DNA of 64,000 nucleotides from CAXXHQ01 sp963665265 (GTDB lineage: Bacteria; Planctomycetota; Planctomycetia; Pirellulales; Thermoguttaceae). A program made the translations under genes and the position numbers. The stretch spans positions 3,162,001-3,226,000 of the forward strand of contig OY762224.2 in the NCBI GenBank assembly GCA_963665265.2. Reading direction: 5' to 3'. Of the stretch, positions 15,534-25,540 are shown piece by piece; the first letter of the stretch is position 1; the number at the start of each line of letters is the position of its first letter. The notes under the pieces were generated by a model that saw only the letters and a list, made by a program, of their open reading frames with translations, made no database searches and was not told the origin of the DNA.

Positions 15534-18026
15534 ATGCAACACTGCGTTATGAGATCTAAAGCGGACTTACACGTACACAGTAAATTCTCCGATCGTCCGG
15601 GCGAATGGCTCTTGCGACGCATCGGAGCCTCGGAATGTTTCGTCGAACCGATCGACGTCTACCGTCGCGCTCGCGAACGGGGCATGAATTTCATCACCAT
15701 CTCCGATCACAACTCGATCGATGGTTGCTCCGAAATCGCCCATCTTCCCGGCGTTTTTCTCTCCGTCGAAATTACGACTTACTTTCCCGAGGACGGTTGC
15801 AAAATTCATTGTCTCGCCTCGGGAATCGACGAAGAGCAATTCCGCATGATCGAGGAATTGCGGGGCGATATCTACGACCTGCAAAAGTATCTCGCCGCCG
15901 AAGAGATCATCCATACGATTACCCACCCGCTCTTTCGGATCAACGATCGATTGACCGTCGGCCACGTCGAAAAACTGATCCTCCTCTTCAATCGCTTTGA
16001 AGGAGTGAACGGCTCGCGCGATCCGCGGGCCGCCGATATTGCGAGAACTTTGTTTCGCAATCTGACTCCGTCGATGATCGAGGAAATGGCCGACCGACAC
16101 GACATCGAGCCGCAAGGCTCCGAGCCGTGGCAAAAGCATTTCACAGGCGGAAGCGACGATCACAGCGGACTTTATACGGCCTCGGCCTTTACCCATACGC
16201 CGGCGGCTTCGTCCGTCCAAGAATTTTTAGAATTCCTCCGCAACGGCGACCATGAAGCCGGCGGCGCCTCGGGGGGGAGCCTTCGACTCGGCCGCAGTTT
16301 GTATCAAATCGCCTTCGACTATTACACAAAAAAGCTTATTCCCGCCGACGACAAGGGCGACAGCCTCATCTCCGCCCTGTTTCAATCGCTGCTCGACGGC
16401 GCTTTGCCCCAATCGCTTGGCCGCTGGACGAACTTCGTTCCCGGTTTCGCATCGCAAATCATACAATCACGACGATTAAAAAGCCTGAACCCCATTGAAC
16501 GGCAACTTTTCGAAGAGTTCGCCTCGCTGTTCAACGAAAAGGACGAATCGCCCTCGCAAGCGAACGCCCTTGACGAACGCAAAACTTTCCAAACCGCGTC
16601 GCGCATCGGCCACGTTCTCAGCTACGCCTTCTTGCGGAAGATGACGAAATACTTTCAGGAAGGGCGATTTATCGACTGCCTGCAAACAGCCGCCTCGTTC
16701 GTACCCGTACTTGGAGGGCTCGCTCCCTACTTCACCGCATTTTCGGCGCAACATAAAGACGAGCCGTTTCTAAAAGCCTTGGCCCGGCGGTTCCCGGCCA
16801 CAAGTCACCTAGCCGCTCGCCCCGGCGGAAAGGCCTGGATCGCCGACTGCTGGGAAGAAGACGTCGTTCACACTCGAACCATCGAGTCATACGTCGAGCG
16901 AGCGAAAGTCACCGCAAGAACGCTTACCGTTTTAACATGCTTGGCCGAGAAAACGCTTACGCCCAATCATAAGAACTTCAAGCCGCTCGGGACGATTCCG
17001 CTCCCCGAATGCCAGGATGTCAAAGTCGCCATCCCGCCGTTTATGGACGTTATCGAATATCTTGAAGCCGGCCAGTTCGACGAGGTTATTATCTCGACGC
17101 CCGGCCCGATGGGGCTTCTCGGACTCCTCGCCGCGAAGCTGCTCGGACTGCGCGCGACCGTCCTTTTCCATCTGGATTATTCCCGCCTCGTTCGACACTT
17201 GACCAGCGACCACGGTATGGAACGCTTGGCCGAAAAGTATCTTTCTTGGTTCTTATCCATCGCCGACGAAATAATCATTCCCGACCCGACCATGACAGAC
17301 GCGCTTGCCGAAAACGGCGTCGATTCGAGAAAAATCGTCTCGCTGATGCTCGGCGTCGAAAACGAAGGAAAAACCGCCGCCGCGGCGATTAACGCGCAAA
17401 AATCACGCACTTACGCCGAACGGTTCCAGTTCGTCCACATTTCCGGACCGGCAAACGACAAAGATTTTCCGTGGATTCTTGAAGCGTTCGACTTGCTAGT
17501 GGCCGAGGCGCCGCAAGCTCGACTAAAAATCATTCACGAAGGCGCCGTTCTTCCCGAATCGCTACGTGAGGCCTCCGCCGCAAGAAGTAATCTTACGGCA
17601 GTCGTCTGGAGCGACGCCGAATGGGAGTCGGCAAAAATCGAATCCCACGCCTTGCTGCTTCCGCCCGTGGCCGACGCCTTCCATCGATATTTTCTCGAAA
17701 TGCAGGCCGCCGGCGCTCCTGCCGTCGTCGGCCAATCCGATTCGCACCTCGTCGGAATCGTTCGCTGCTTCGGCTCCGGGCGTTTCGTTCCGGACCTTCG
17801 CTCCGATCTCCTTTTCGAAGAGATGAAAATCGCGGCGACCGACTTCAAACGCTACGAACAAATGAGGCAGGGCGCCGCGCGAGCGGCCGACGCCTACGCC
17901 ATCGAATACCTCTTCGAGCGATTTTGGGAACGCGCCGATCGATTGCCTTCGCGCAATCGTTTGGCTTCGCTGCTCGCCGTCACGCCGGAGCCTCGGTCGG
18001 GACTGATTTCGCTCGAAGTTTCTTAA
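15534..18026 (+). CDS. PHP metal-dependent phosphoesterase domain fused to a GT4-like glycosyltransferase
   Basis: 830 residues; ATG 15534 lies behind a strong AGGAGG site. N-terminal PHP domain, residues about 8-270: KADLHVHSKFSD, NFITISDHNSIDG, TITHPLF and GGSDDHSG supply the usual His/Asp metal ligands. A helical middle region follows (about 270-500). The C-terminal part resembles a GT-B glycosyltransferase: the acceptor half (STPGPMGLLGLLAAKLLG, IADEIIIPDPTMTDALAENG) and the donor half (FVHISGPANDKDFPWILEAF). It is 38 bases ahead of btaA and likely co-transcribed, so it may add a sugar to, or remodel, a lipid made by the same operon (inference). Confidence 0.8.
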   Translation: MQHCVMRSKADLHVHSKFSDRPGEWLLRRIGASECFVEPIDVYRRARERGMNFITISDHNSIDGCSEIAHLPGVFLSVEITTYFPEDGCKIHCLASGIDEEQFRMIEELRGDIYDLQKYLAAEEIIHTITHPLFRINDRLTVGHVEKLILLFNRFEGVNGSRDPRAADIARTLFRNLTPSMIEEMADRHDIEPQGSEPWQKHFTGGSDDHSGLYTASAFTHTPAASSVQEFLEFLRNGDHEAGGASGGSLRLGRSLYQIAFDYYTKKLIPADDKGDSLISALFQSLLDGALPQSLGRWTNFVPGFASQIIQSRRLKSLNPIERQLFEEFASLFNEKDESPSQANALDERKTFQTASRIGHVLSYAFLRKMTKYFQEGRFIDCLQTAASFVPVLGGLAPYFTAFSAQHKDEPFLKALARRFPATSHLAARPGGKAWIADCWEEDVVHTRTIESYVERAKVTARTLTVLTCLAEKTLTPNHKNFKPLGTIPLPECQDVKVAIPPFMDVIEYLEAGQFDEVIISTPGPMGLLGLLAAKLLGLRATVLFHLDYSRLVRHLTSDHGMERLAEKYLSWFLSIADEIIIPDPTMTDALAENGVDSRKIVSLMLGVENEGKTAAAAINAQKSRTYAERFQFVHISGPANDKDFPWILEAFDLLVAEAPQARLKIIHEGAVLPESLREASAARSNLTAVVWSDAEWESAKIESHALLLPPVADAFHRYFLEMQAAGAPAVVGQSDSHLVGIVRCFGSGRFVPDLRSDLLFEEMKIAATDFKRYEQMRQGAARAADAYAIEYLFERFWERADRLPSRNRLASLLAVTPEPRSGLISLEVS

Positions 18027-18064
18027 CCGCCGGATCATTTTTCACGACGTCGAAGGAGACGATC

Positions 18065-19258
18065 ATGTCGCTCATCGAATGGGCCAACGGCCTCGCTTTC
18101 AAGGCCGTTCACTCAAAGAATCTGGTCTATAACACATGCTGGGAGGATCCCCGCCTAGACCGCGAAGCCCTCAACATCAATTCCGACGATTCGGTCCTGG
18201 TCATCACCTCGGCCGGATGCAACGCCTTGGACTACGCCTTGCTCGGTCCGAAAAACGTCTATGCCGTCGATCTTAATTTGCGACAAAACGCGCTCCTCGA
18301 ACTGAAACTCGCCGCCATCCGAAAATTTCAATACGAAGATTTCTTCGACATGTTCGGACGAGGCCGCCTCAAAAACGCGGGAAAAGTCTATCACGACGTC
18401 TTGCGGTCCGTTCTTTCGCAAAACTCCCAAAAGTATTGGGATAAATGGATCAGTCTGTTCGACGCCGACAACCGCCGTTCGTTCTACTTTCGCGGCTCGT
18501 CGGGCGCCTTCGCCTGGGCAATGAACTACTACGTTGATCGCGTCGCTCGACTCCGCCCCTGGGTGAACGAAATCCTCGAAGCGAAAACGACTTCCGAACA
18601 ACGGGAAATTTACGACAACAAATTGCGCGACCGATTCTGGACCGCTCCCGTCCGCTTCATTATGAATCGCGACGCCACCCTCTCGTTGGTCGGCGTTCCG
18701 CCAGCCCAACGCAAACAAGTCGAAACGCAATATGGCGGCGGCTTGTTGAAATTTCTCCAAGATTGCCTCGAATCCGTCTTCGCGCGTCTTCCCTTGCACG
18801 ATAACTATTTCTGGCGAGTATATCTCACCGGAGCCTATTCCCCTGATTGCTGCCCCGAGTATTTGAAGCCCGACAACTTTCAGAAATTCAAAGAGGGCCT
18901 CGCCGATCGCGTGCGCGTTTCAACCGACTCCGTTCAGGGATTCCTCGAAAAGAACGACGTTCAAGTAAGCAAGTTCGTATTGCTTGACCACATGGATTGG
19001 CTCTCCAGCCATTTGTTTCCCGCCTTGGAAAGCGAGTGGCAAGCGATCGTTAATCGGGCCGCCCCGCAATCGAAAGTTATTTGGCGAAGCGGGGGCCTTA
19101 GCGCCGATTTCGTCGATCGCGCCCGAGTCACTCTCGCCGGCCGTTCAACTTCCGTCGGCGAATTGCTCGCCTACGATATCGAACTTGCATCGCGATTGCA
19201 TCATCAATGCCGCGTGCACACTTACGGTAGCTTCTACATTGCCGACTTGGCCGTTTGA
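18065..19258 (+). CDS. btaA: BtaA-type SAM:diacylglycerol 3-amino-3-carboxypropyltransferase (DUF3419)
   Basis: About 397 residues. ATG 18065 follows AAGGAGAC; the longer upstream frame is a shadow of the previous gene. Family signatures are strong: LVYNTCWEDPRLDREALNI, then VLVITSAGCNALDYALLGP and VYAVDLNLRQNALLELK, and near the end FVLLDHMDWLSSH and VIWRSGG. BtaA transfers the aminocarboxypropyl group of SAM to diacylglycerol, the first step of betaine lipid (DGTS) synthesis at the membrane. The next gene is a methyltransferase that fits BtaB. Confidence 0.88.
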   Translation: MSLIEWANGLAFKAVHSKNLVYNTCWEDPRLDREALNINSDDSVLVITSAGCNALDYALLGPKNVYAVDLNLRQNALLELKLAAIRKFQYEDFFDMFGRGRLKNAGKVYHDVLRSVLSQNSQKYWDKWISLFDADNRRSFYFRGSSGAFAWAMNYYVDRVARLRPWVNEILEAKTTSEQREIYDNKLRDRFWTAPVRFIMNRDATLSLVGVPPAQRKQVETQYGGGLLKFLQDCLESVFARLPLHDNYFWRVYLTGAYSPDCCPEYLKPDNFQKFKEGLADRVRVSTDSVQGFLEKNDVQVSKFVLLDHMDWLSSHLFPALESEWQAIVNRAAPQSKVIWRSGGLSADFVDRARVTLAGRSTSVGELLAYDIELASRLHHQCRVHTYGSFYIADLAV

Positions 19259-19342
19259 CGCAAAAATGCGGCGTTGCCGGGCGTGCGGTCACCTTTCCCC
19301 ACGCCCGCCGCCGTGTTCCATTTCTCCTTTTCGGAAAACACG

Positions 19343-20071
19343 ATGAACGCTCTTCTCGCCGACTTGAAAACGCTGTACCACCTTGCCGTAAAACCCAATC
19401 GCGGCGCCGATCATGCCGAACGCATGGAAAGTTTCTATTCCGGTCAGGCCGACGATTACGATCGATTTCGTGATCGATTGCTCCAAGGCCGTCGCGAGCT
19501 GTTCGAGGCCGTGACTTTTCCCGAGGGGGGCGTTCTCGTCGATCTCGGCGGCGGAACGGGCGGAAATCTCGAATTTCTCGGCGCGAGATTAAAAACGTTG
19601 AGTCGCGCCTACGTCGTCGATCTCGCCGCGTCGCTTTTAAGCCGCGCCCAATCGCGAATTCAAGCGAACGGTTGGCAAAACGTCCATGTCGTCTGCGCCG
19701 ACGCGATTCAATTCATGCCGCCGACGCCGGTCGACGTGGTTACCTTTTCCTATTCGCTAACGATGATTCCCGACTGGTTCGCCGCGATCGATAACGCGAT
19801 TCGCATGCTGCGTCCCGGGGGTTTGATCGCCGTCGTCGATTTTTACGTGTCGAGAAAGAACCCGCCCGCCGATCGACGCCGCCATTCCGCCTTGCGGCGA
19901 GGATTCTGGCCGCTCTGGTTCCAATGTGACGACGTGCATCTTTCGCCCGATCACGTCCCCTATTTGCACGATCGATTTAAGCAGCTCTTATTTGAAGAGC
20001 ACTTGGCCTCGATCCCCTATTTCCCCATCGGTCGTGTCCCGTATTACCTTTTCGTCGGCGAAAAGAGGTAG
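19343..20071 (+). CDS. btaB: BtaB-like SAM-dependent N-methyltransferase
   Basis: About 242 residues from ATG 19343. Class I methyltransferase: motif I VLVDLGGGTGGNLEFLG, acidic loop AYVVDLAASLL, motif IV VVTFSYSLTMIPDW and post-motif MLRPGGLIAVVDFYVS. BtaB proteins methylate the amino group three times to make the betaine head group. The assignment depends on adjacency to btaA, 84 bases upstream on the same strand, and on the N-terminal SFYSGQADDYDRFRDRLLQGR seen in this group. Confidence 0.82.
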   Translation: MNALLADLKTLYHLAVKPNRGADHAERMESFYSGQADDYDRFRDRLLQGRRELFEAVTFPEGGVLVDLGGGTGGNLEFLGARLKTLSRAYVVDLAASLLSRAQSRIQANGWQNVHVVCADAIQFMPPTPVDVVTFSYSLTMIPDWFAAIDNAIRMLRPGGLIAVVDFYVSRKNPPADRRRHSALRRGFWPLWFQCDDVHLSPDHVPYLHDRFKQLLFEEHLASIPYFPIGRVPYYLFVGEKR

Positions 20072-20124
20072 GAGGACGGACATTTCTGTCTGTCCACTGT
20101 CCACTACGCCTAACTTTTCGGCGC

Positions 20125-23100
20125 CTATTTCTCCTTGCGACCGCTCAACTCCGCTTCGATTCGCTTCAACTGCGCGTCTTCTTCGTTCGCCACGTACTCC
20201 TGCCAATGCTTCGCCCACCAATCGGCCCATAGTCGCGCTTGGCGAACGTATACATCAGCCGTATTCAGATTCTCGTCGCTTTCACGACCGAGATATCGAT
20301 CAATTCGTAAACTTAGCTCGCCGAAATTCTCTCCGGTAATTCGCGACAACGCCGACGAAATCTCCAGCCCTGGAGCCCCAACCGATACGGCACGAACATA
20401 GTCCGAATAATCCTCCGCGACCCCGCTCATGCAGTATTTTTTAAGAAACTGGTTGACGGCCTCGCTCCCCGTCCTTGCGTCAAGTCCGAAAAATACGCCT
20501 TGCCATTTCGCCGAACGCGGTATGGCTCGAATCAACGTGGGAGTCGCCCGCGGATCGCCAATCGCGCGGAGGGTAAACGCCAGTGCGATCATCGTTTCTC
20601 CGCGATCCGTTCGATCGAGTTCTTCGCATAGACGCGGAACCGCCGCTTTGCCGATGAGGTGCAGCCAATACATGGCCTTGGCCATTTCGTCCGCCTCTTG
20701 TTTATTCAAGTCATAATAGCGAAAAATTGTTAAGCACGCTTCAATTCGCTTATCCTGGGAAGCCTTTGAGCTAGTATTCGCCGTCTCCGTCGCCTCACGA
20801 AATATCCTCCACCGATTGGCAAACGTTTTACCTTCCGAATTCAATTGCGAATCGACAGCATCCCTTCCCGCCTCGGCCGATACCAGTTTCGCCCGCAAAT
20901 CTTTGTCAATCACGACAATTTTCTTCGGCGGCGCGATCCCCCGCAAAGTGACGCTCGTGGTTCCTCCGGCAGTGACCTCAACCGTTTTCGAGGCGACCGT
21001 CTCCCACTCGTCCTTGCTTCCGTCCGGTTTCAATCTCCGCTGTGAAAGTTCCATTTCGCCGGGCGGAAGTTTGGCGAACGAAAACCTTCCGCCTCCGTCC
21101 GTTATTATCCCGCCCGCCTGTTGAAAAAAGAACTCTTCGCTTCTTGCGGCAATATACGCTTCCGATTTGTCGTTTTTCATCACGAAACGGGACCAAATCC
21201 GCTCGTTCCTTCCCGGCTCATCGCCGAACGTCAGTTTTCCTTCCACTTTTCCCCAGGGCCGCAATACGATTTCGTTTGCCTTCGAGAAGTCCTCGGCGGA
21301 TATTTTCGCGAATCCTGCGTCTTCGTTTCGAGCAAACAACATGAAGGGGCCGTCAGAATTGCACTGCAAACTAAAAGCCCCGTTCTCGTCCGTCTTGACG
21401 CGATCCGATAGCAGGATATCCGCATATCGGTCCCACGAACTTGCTTGAACTGACTCGCATTGAAAAGCTATCTCCGTATTCGGCATGGGCCGACCGTCCT
21501 CCGTTTTGACGATTCCGGAGATCGACTTCCCCTTTTTCAACGCCACGTCGAACGTCGCTTCTAATTCGTCGCGAGTGAAAAATTTCGATTCGCTCGGATA
21601 ATACCCGCTTGTCACGATTCGCACGACTTTTCGAGTCGCCTCGCCGGCCGATAGCGTCAAGTCATATTTTCCGTCGCTCGAATTAAATGACTTATGCAAC
21701 TGCCGCAAACCTATGTCTTTCACCGAATCCGCAAGAGCCTCTCCTTCAAAAACGAAGAAATGTTGGATCGGCTTCTTCGTCTCCGCGTCAATAACGGTTC
21801 CTCGAACGTGAAATTCTCGTAGGTTCTTCCGCTCTGCTTGAGCGGAATCGTCGGACGCCTTGTCGGCTTGCTCTTCGCTTGGGGGCGAGGCGGTTTTTTC
21901 TTCCAGCGGCCCCTCAGTGAGTATTTGGTCCGATTTGGCTTTGCGCGAAGTCGATGGCGGCCCGGCGATCCCCTTGATCGTCACTTCCGTCGTTCCGCCT
22001 GGGCTAATTACCGCCGCTTGCTTGGCGACCGTCTCCCACATTTGTTGTTGTGCGAAGCGCTCTAGCCGTCTTTGAAGGAACACAGCTCCGCCCGGCGGCA
22101 GTTTGGCGAATTGAAAATGTCCTTCTTCGTCCGTTTCCGTTTCAAAACAAAACACGCCCCCTGGGGAGGTCTCACTAGCTGAGAGATAATCGTTCAATTC
22201 TTTGTTTTTGCATTGATAGTGATATTGGATAAATTCCCACTTTCCGGCCTCTCCGTTGAAATCAAGCTTTCCTTCCGCTCGCCCCCAAGGTAGGAGCGTG
22301 ATTTCTTTTTTCTCTCGAAGCCGCTCGTCCGAAATTTCCGCAAAGCCGGCCGCATAATCTGAGGCGAATACGGTGAACTGTCCGCTCGGATAGTTGTTTA
22401 TGGAAAACTCGCCGACTGAACTTGCCGCTCTGTATGACTCATAGAAAGCCAAATGACATTCTTCCCATTGGAACGGCTTCGCAGAATTGCGGAGGATAGT
22501 CAAACTTGCCTTGGACGCCGGTTTTCCGTCCGCCTTTCGCACAACTACGCGGAGAGGCTTGACCTTTCGCAGCTTCACATCAACGCTCGCTTTCCGTTCA
22601 CCGTCCGGAATCGTAATATCTTCGCTAGGCAGATAACCGTCCGCCCCTATCCGCAGGATTGTCTCCGCGGTTCCCTTCAAAACGATTTCGTCGAAAGCTC
22701 CATTCGCCGAGTCACTGATCTTGAGAAAATCTTGGTAAAAGGCCGACTCGGGCGATTGCATTCTCTCGTTCTTAACTATTATCGCAAAGTCTCGAATCGG
22801 ATCCATTGTCTCCGCGTCCGTCACCTTCCCGCTTACGCGTAATTTTCGCCCGCCGATCCATGCGATGCGTTTCGCCTTCCACGGGTCCGCCGCCGTCTCC
22901 GCAGAACGTTTTTTACTCTCCTCGTCAGGCTCATTCGCGATTGATTCCCGAATGACGTCCCGAATATCGAGACGCGTTGTTTTGCCGGATACGAATTCAA
23001 ACGATTGTTTATTCACTTCCCTTACGTTCTGCATGCGTCCCCCCGCCGCAACTTCCACTTGTCGAACGACCGTCCCCTTGCCGGGCGGAACTTGCTCGAA

Positions 23101-25515
23101 CGCAAATCGTCCGGCGGCATCCGTCTTTTCCGTGAGGGTGTAACTCACCCGCCGTATCGGCAATTCAGTTTGCGTGTATTGCCCGCTTTCTCTCGGAATG
23201 CAAAAAGACGGCGTAATGACGATTTGCTCTTCGCCGCTTGGCTTTCCGTCAACATACGCCGTTCCTTTCGCCTGGGCCCACGGTTTTAATACGATCTTTC
23301 GGTCCTTTTGAAACTCGCTTTCGTGAATCATTGCGAAGCCCTCGTGATGGAAGGCTATCAACGTAAACGGCTCGGATTGCGGCCGAAACGAAAATTCCCC
23401 ATTTTTGTCCGTGTATGCGTGCAAGCCCGCTTGCGAGTGCACAATGCCTCGCGAGGGAAATAGCATCGTTCGCAATTCGGTCGATATGGCGACTTGCGCT
23501 CCCATGATCGACTTGCCCGATTCCGAAACCACTGCCCCAGTAATGTTCGCCTTTTTCGATAATTCAAAATTAATTGTCGGACGTTTTTTTCCCGCCTGGA
23601 GAGTCCGTATTTCGCTTGGCGCGTATCCGTTCGCTTCAATTCGTATTGGTCCGGCGAACTTTTGCTCATCCCATGCCGTGTTGTATTGCCCAAGTTCGTC
23701 CGGATTGAATACGGTGTTGCGAATGATAATCTCATCGGGGCCGATCAACTCACATGTCGCGACGTAAAACTCCTTGATGGGTTGCTTCGTCTCTGCGTCG
23801 ATGACTTTTCCCGAGGCATTCCAAAACGCATCGCCGAGCGTTATCGCGTAGGGCTTCTCGCTTGGCGTGAGTTTCTTCCATATTGAGCCGTACCCCGACT
23901 TGGATATGCGAAAATATCGCGATTTGTTTGCGTTCCACATCACGCTCCATTCCCCGTTCGCGTCAGTTTTGTACGACAGCGCCTTCGTCAACCACCCCAG
24001 CCCCTCTTCCGTAATCGGCGAATCGACGATCGCTTTGGCGATCGGTCGCCCCTCCTCATCAATGACTCTTAATCGAACGGGTTTCGCCTCCGCCAATTGA
24101 ATGTCCGCCGTTTGCCGCTTTTCCGAAGATCGAATCTCATGCAAAACTTCTCCGAAATTCGGCGCCCAAGCCACTACGCAGTAGCCGGCACGATCTTGAA
24201 CCGTCAATCGAAAGCCCCCTGCCTCGTCTGTATCTCGCGACGTTATGCCTTGACTACCTATCGGTAGCCGAAGTAAAGCGACCTTCGCGCCATTCATCGG
24301 TAGGCCGTTCGGATCTCTTACCGTCCCTTCGATGATCGTGTGAGGATCCAAATAGACGATCTCTTTTGTTGGAGCAATCGTTCTGCTTGCCCTCGAATAC
24401 GGGTCCGATTTCGTCGCTTCAAACTTCGGCTTCACTCCGACATTACTTTCCACGATTTTTACTAGCGCCAGCGATAGGACCCCCAAGATTCCTATGGTAG
24501 CGATGCATACGACCGCCCGACGTTTTAAGGGCGTGTCGAACAACTTATGCGACAATGCCGTTAGGCGACGTCGCACGTCGGAACGTTTCGCCATTGCCAG
24601 ACCGCAGGTTGGCCCGGCGGCGGCCTCGAGCGCCACGAAGGCCAACGTCCTGCTATATTCTTGCACGCTCCCCAAATAGGCCGCCGCCACGGCGTCGCAA
24701 ACCGCATCGCACGATTCCCGATGCGCCGCGCCGATCTTCCAGGCCAACGGATGAAACCACAAAACCGAAGAGACCGTTTGAATAACGAACGCCCAAAAAG
24801 TATCCTTCGATCGCGCATGAGATAATTCATGCGCAAGAATCGCCGTCAATCGTCCCCGATAAAAGGGATCGCACATCCGGTCGGGCAGAACCAGCGTCGG
24901 CCGAAACGCCCCATACAAAAAAGGGACGAGAAACCGCGACGAACACAGCACCCGCATCGGCCAAGACGCCGAAAGTCCCTCGGCGACGTCTCGTGCAATC
25001 GCCGTTACTGATTCCGGCGCCGGCTTTGAATCGCGTAGCGACTTCGATAGCCCGACCCGCCCGCGTATCAGTCGGGCCGCGCAGATCAAAAAACCAATCG
25101 CCCAAGCGCCGGCCAGAATCTGCCCAACCGAAACGAACTTCCACGCCTCCGTTAGCGAACGCCAAACGCTCTCCGTCTCCGTTTGAGGCGCCGCGATCGG
25201 TCGCGAAGGCTCGGACTCCTTCGGTTTTTGGAAGGTGCGAGGATCGAAACGAACGTATCGATCTTCTTGAAATCGCTCGGCAATTTCGGTCACGACGGCT
25301 ACGACCGGTTTTGGCGCCGGAACGCGAATCGCCCAGTTCGGCAATCCGACCGTCCAACCGAGCACCAGCAGAAATCCGAGCGCCGTTCCTCGCCATAAGA
25401 AAACCCGCCATCGCGGATTCGTTTTTGCGACGGCAAAGTGAGTTATCCACGCCGCCAATAGCAGCAGAGAAATCTTAACGAACAGGGAACCCCATGCAAA
25501 CGACGACAAATCCAT
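20125..25515 (-). CDS. Giant BlaR1/MecR1-like M56 metalloprotease with carboxypeptidase-regulatory repeats
   Basis: 1796 residues. Residues 1-370 form an M56 membrane protease: several hydrophobic helices and the zinc motif AILAHELSHARSKD near residue 245, with RESCDAVCDAVA further on. Residues about 390-1560 consist of repeated beta-sandwich modules of the CarboxypepD_reg type, in three larger units with phrases such as VIDAETKQPIKEF, VTDAETMDPIRDF and VIDAETKKPIQHF, each closing with a FxxxPPG motif. The last 230 residues are helical and HEAT-like (ALAFTLRAIGDPRATPTLIRA). BlaR1 proteins sense an extracellular ligand and cleave the BlaI repressor. The BlaI-like gene lies just upstream in the same operon. 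Normal BlaR1 is about 600 residues, so the external part is hugely expanded. Confidence 0.85.
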   Translation of the reverse strand: MDLSSFAWGSLFVKISLLLLAAWITHFAVAKTNPRWRVFLWRGTALGFLLVLGWTVGLPNWAIRVPAPKPVVAVVTEIAERFQEDRYVRFDPRTFQKPKESEPSRPIAAPQTETESVWRSLTEAWKFVSVGQILAGAWAIGFLICAARLIRGRVGLSKSLRDSKPAPESVTAIARDVAEGLSASWPMRVLCSSRFLVPFLYGAFRPTLVLPDRMCDPFYRGRLTAILAHELSHARSKDTFWAFVIQTVSSVLWFHPLAWKIGAAHRESCDAVCDAVAAAYLGSVQEYSRTLAFVALEAAAGPTCGLAMAKRSDVRRRLTALSHKLFDTPLKRRAVVCIATIGILGVLSLALVKIVESNVGVKPKFEATKSDPYSRASRTIAPTKEIVYLDPHTIIEGTVRDPNGLPMNGAKVALLRLPIGSQGITSRDTDEAGGFRLTVQDRAGYCVVAWAPNFGEVLHEIRSSEKRQTADIQLAEAKPVRLRVIDEEGRPIAKAIVDSPITEEGLGWLTKALSYKTDANGEWSVMWNANKSRYFRISKSGYGSIWKKLTPSEKPYAITLGDAFWNASGKVIDAETKQPIKEFYVATCELIGPDEIIIRNTVFNPDELGQYNTAWDEQKFAGPIRIEANGYAPSEIRTLQAGKKRPTINFELSKKANITGAVVSESGKSIMGAQVAISTELRTMLFPSRGIVHSQAGLHAYTDKNGEFSFRPQSEPFTLIAFHHEGFAMIHESEFQKDRKIVLKPWAQAKGTAYVDGKPSGEEQIVITPSFCIPRESGQYTQTELPIRRVSYTLTEKTDAAGRFAFEQVPPGKGTVVRQVEVAAGGRMQNVREVNKQSFEFVSGKTTRLDIRDVIRESIANEPDEESKKRSAETAADPWKAKRIAWIGGRKLRVSGKVTDAETMDPIRDFAIIVKNERMQSPESAFYQDFLKISDSANGAFDEIVLKGTAETILRIGADGYLPSEDITIPDGERKASVDVKLRKVKPLRVVVRKADGKPASKASLTILRNSAKPFQWEECHLAFYESYRAASSVGEFSINNYPSGQFTVFASDYAAGFAEISDERLREKKEITLLPWGRAEGKLDFNGEAGKWEFIQYHYQCKNKELNDYLSASETSPGGVFCFETETDEEGHFQFAKLPPGGAVFLQRRLERFAQQQMWETVAKQAAVISPGGTTEVTIKGIAGPPSTSRKAKSDQILTEGPLEEKTASPPSEEQADKASDDSAQAERKNLREFHVRGTVIDAETKKPIQHFFVFEGEALADSVKDIGLRQLHKSFNSSDGKYDLTLSAGEATRKVVRIVTSGYYPSESKFFTRDELEATFDVALKKGKSISGIVKTEDGRPMPNTEIAFQCESVQASSWDRYADILLSDRVKTDENGAFSLQCNSDGPFMLFARNEDAGFAKISAEDFSKANEIVLRPWGKVEGKLTFGDEPGRNERIWSRFVMKNDKSEAYIAARSEEFFFQQAGGIITDGGGRFSFAKLPPGEMELSQRRLKPDGSKDEWETVASKTVEVTAGGTTSVTLRGIAPPKKIVVIDKDLRAKLVSAEAGRDAVDSQLNSEGKTFANRWRIFREATETANTSSKASQDKRIEACLTIFRYYDLNKQEADEMAKAMYWLHLIGKAAVPRLCEELDRTDRGETMIALAFTLRAIGDPRATPTLIRAIPRSAKWQGVFFGLDARTGSEAVNQFLKKYCMSGVAEDYSDYVRAVSVGAPGLEISSALSRITGENFGELSLRIDRYLGRESDENLNTADVYVRQARLWADWWAKHWQEYVANEEDAQLKRIEAELSGRKEK

Positions 25516-25540
25516 CGCTCACGCTCCTTAATCCTGTTAG

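Noticed and set aside
17621..18064. A 545-residue version of BtaA starting at 17621.
   Set aside because: The first 148 codons are the PHP-glycosyltransferase gene read in another frame; AAGGAG lies just before ATG 18065.
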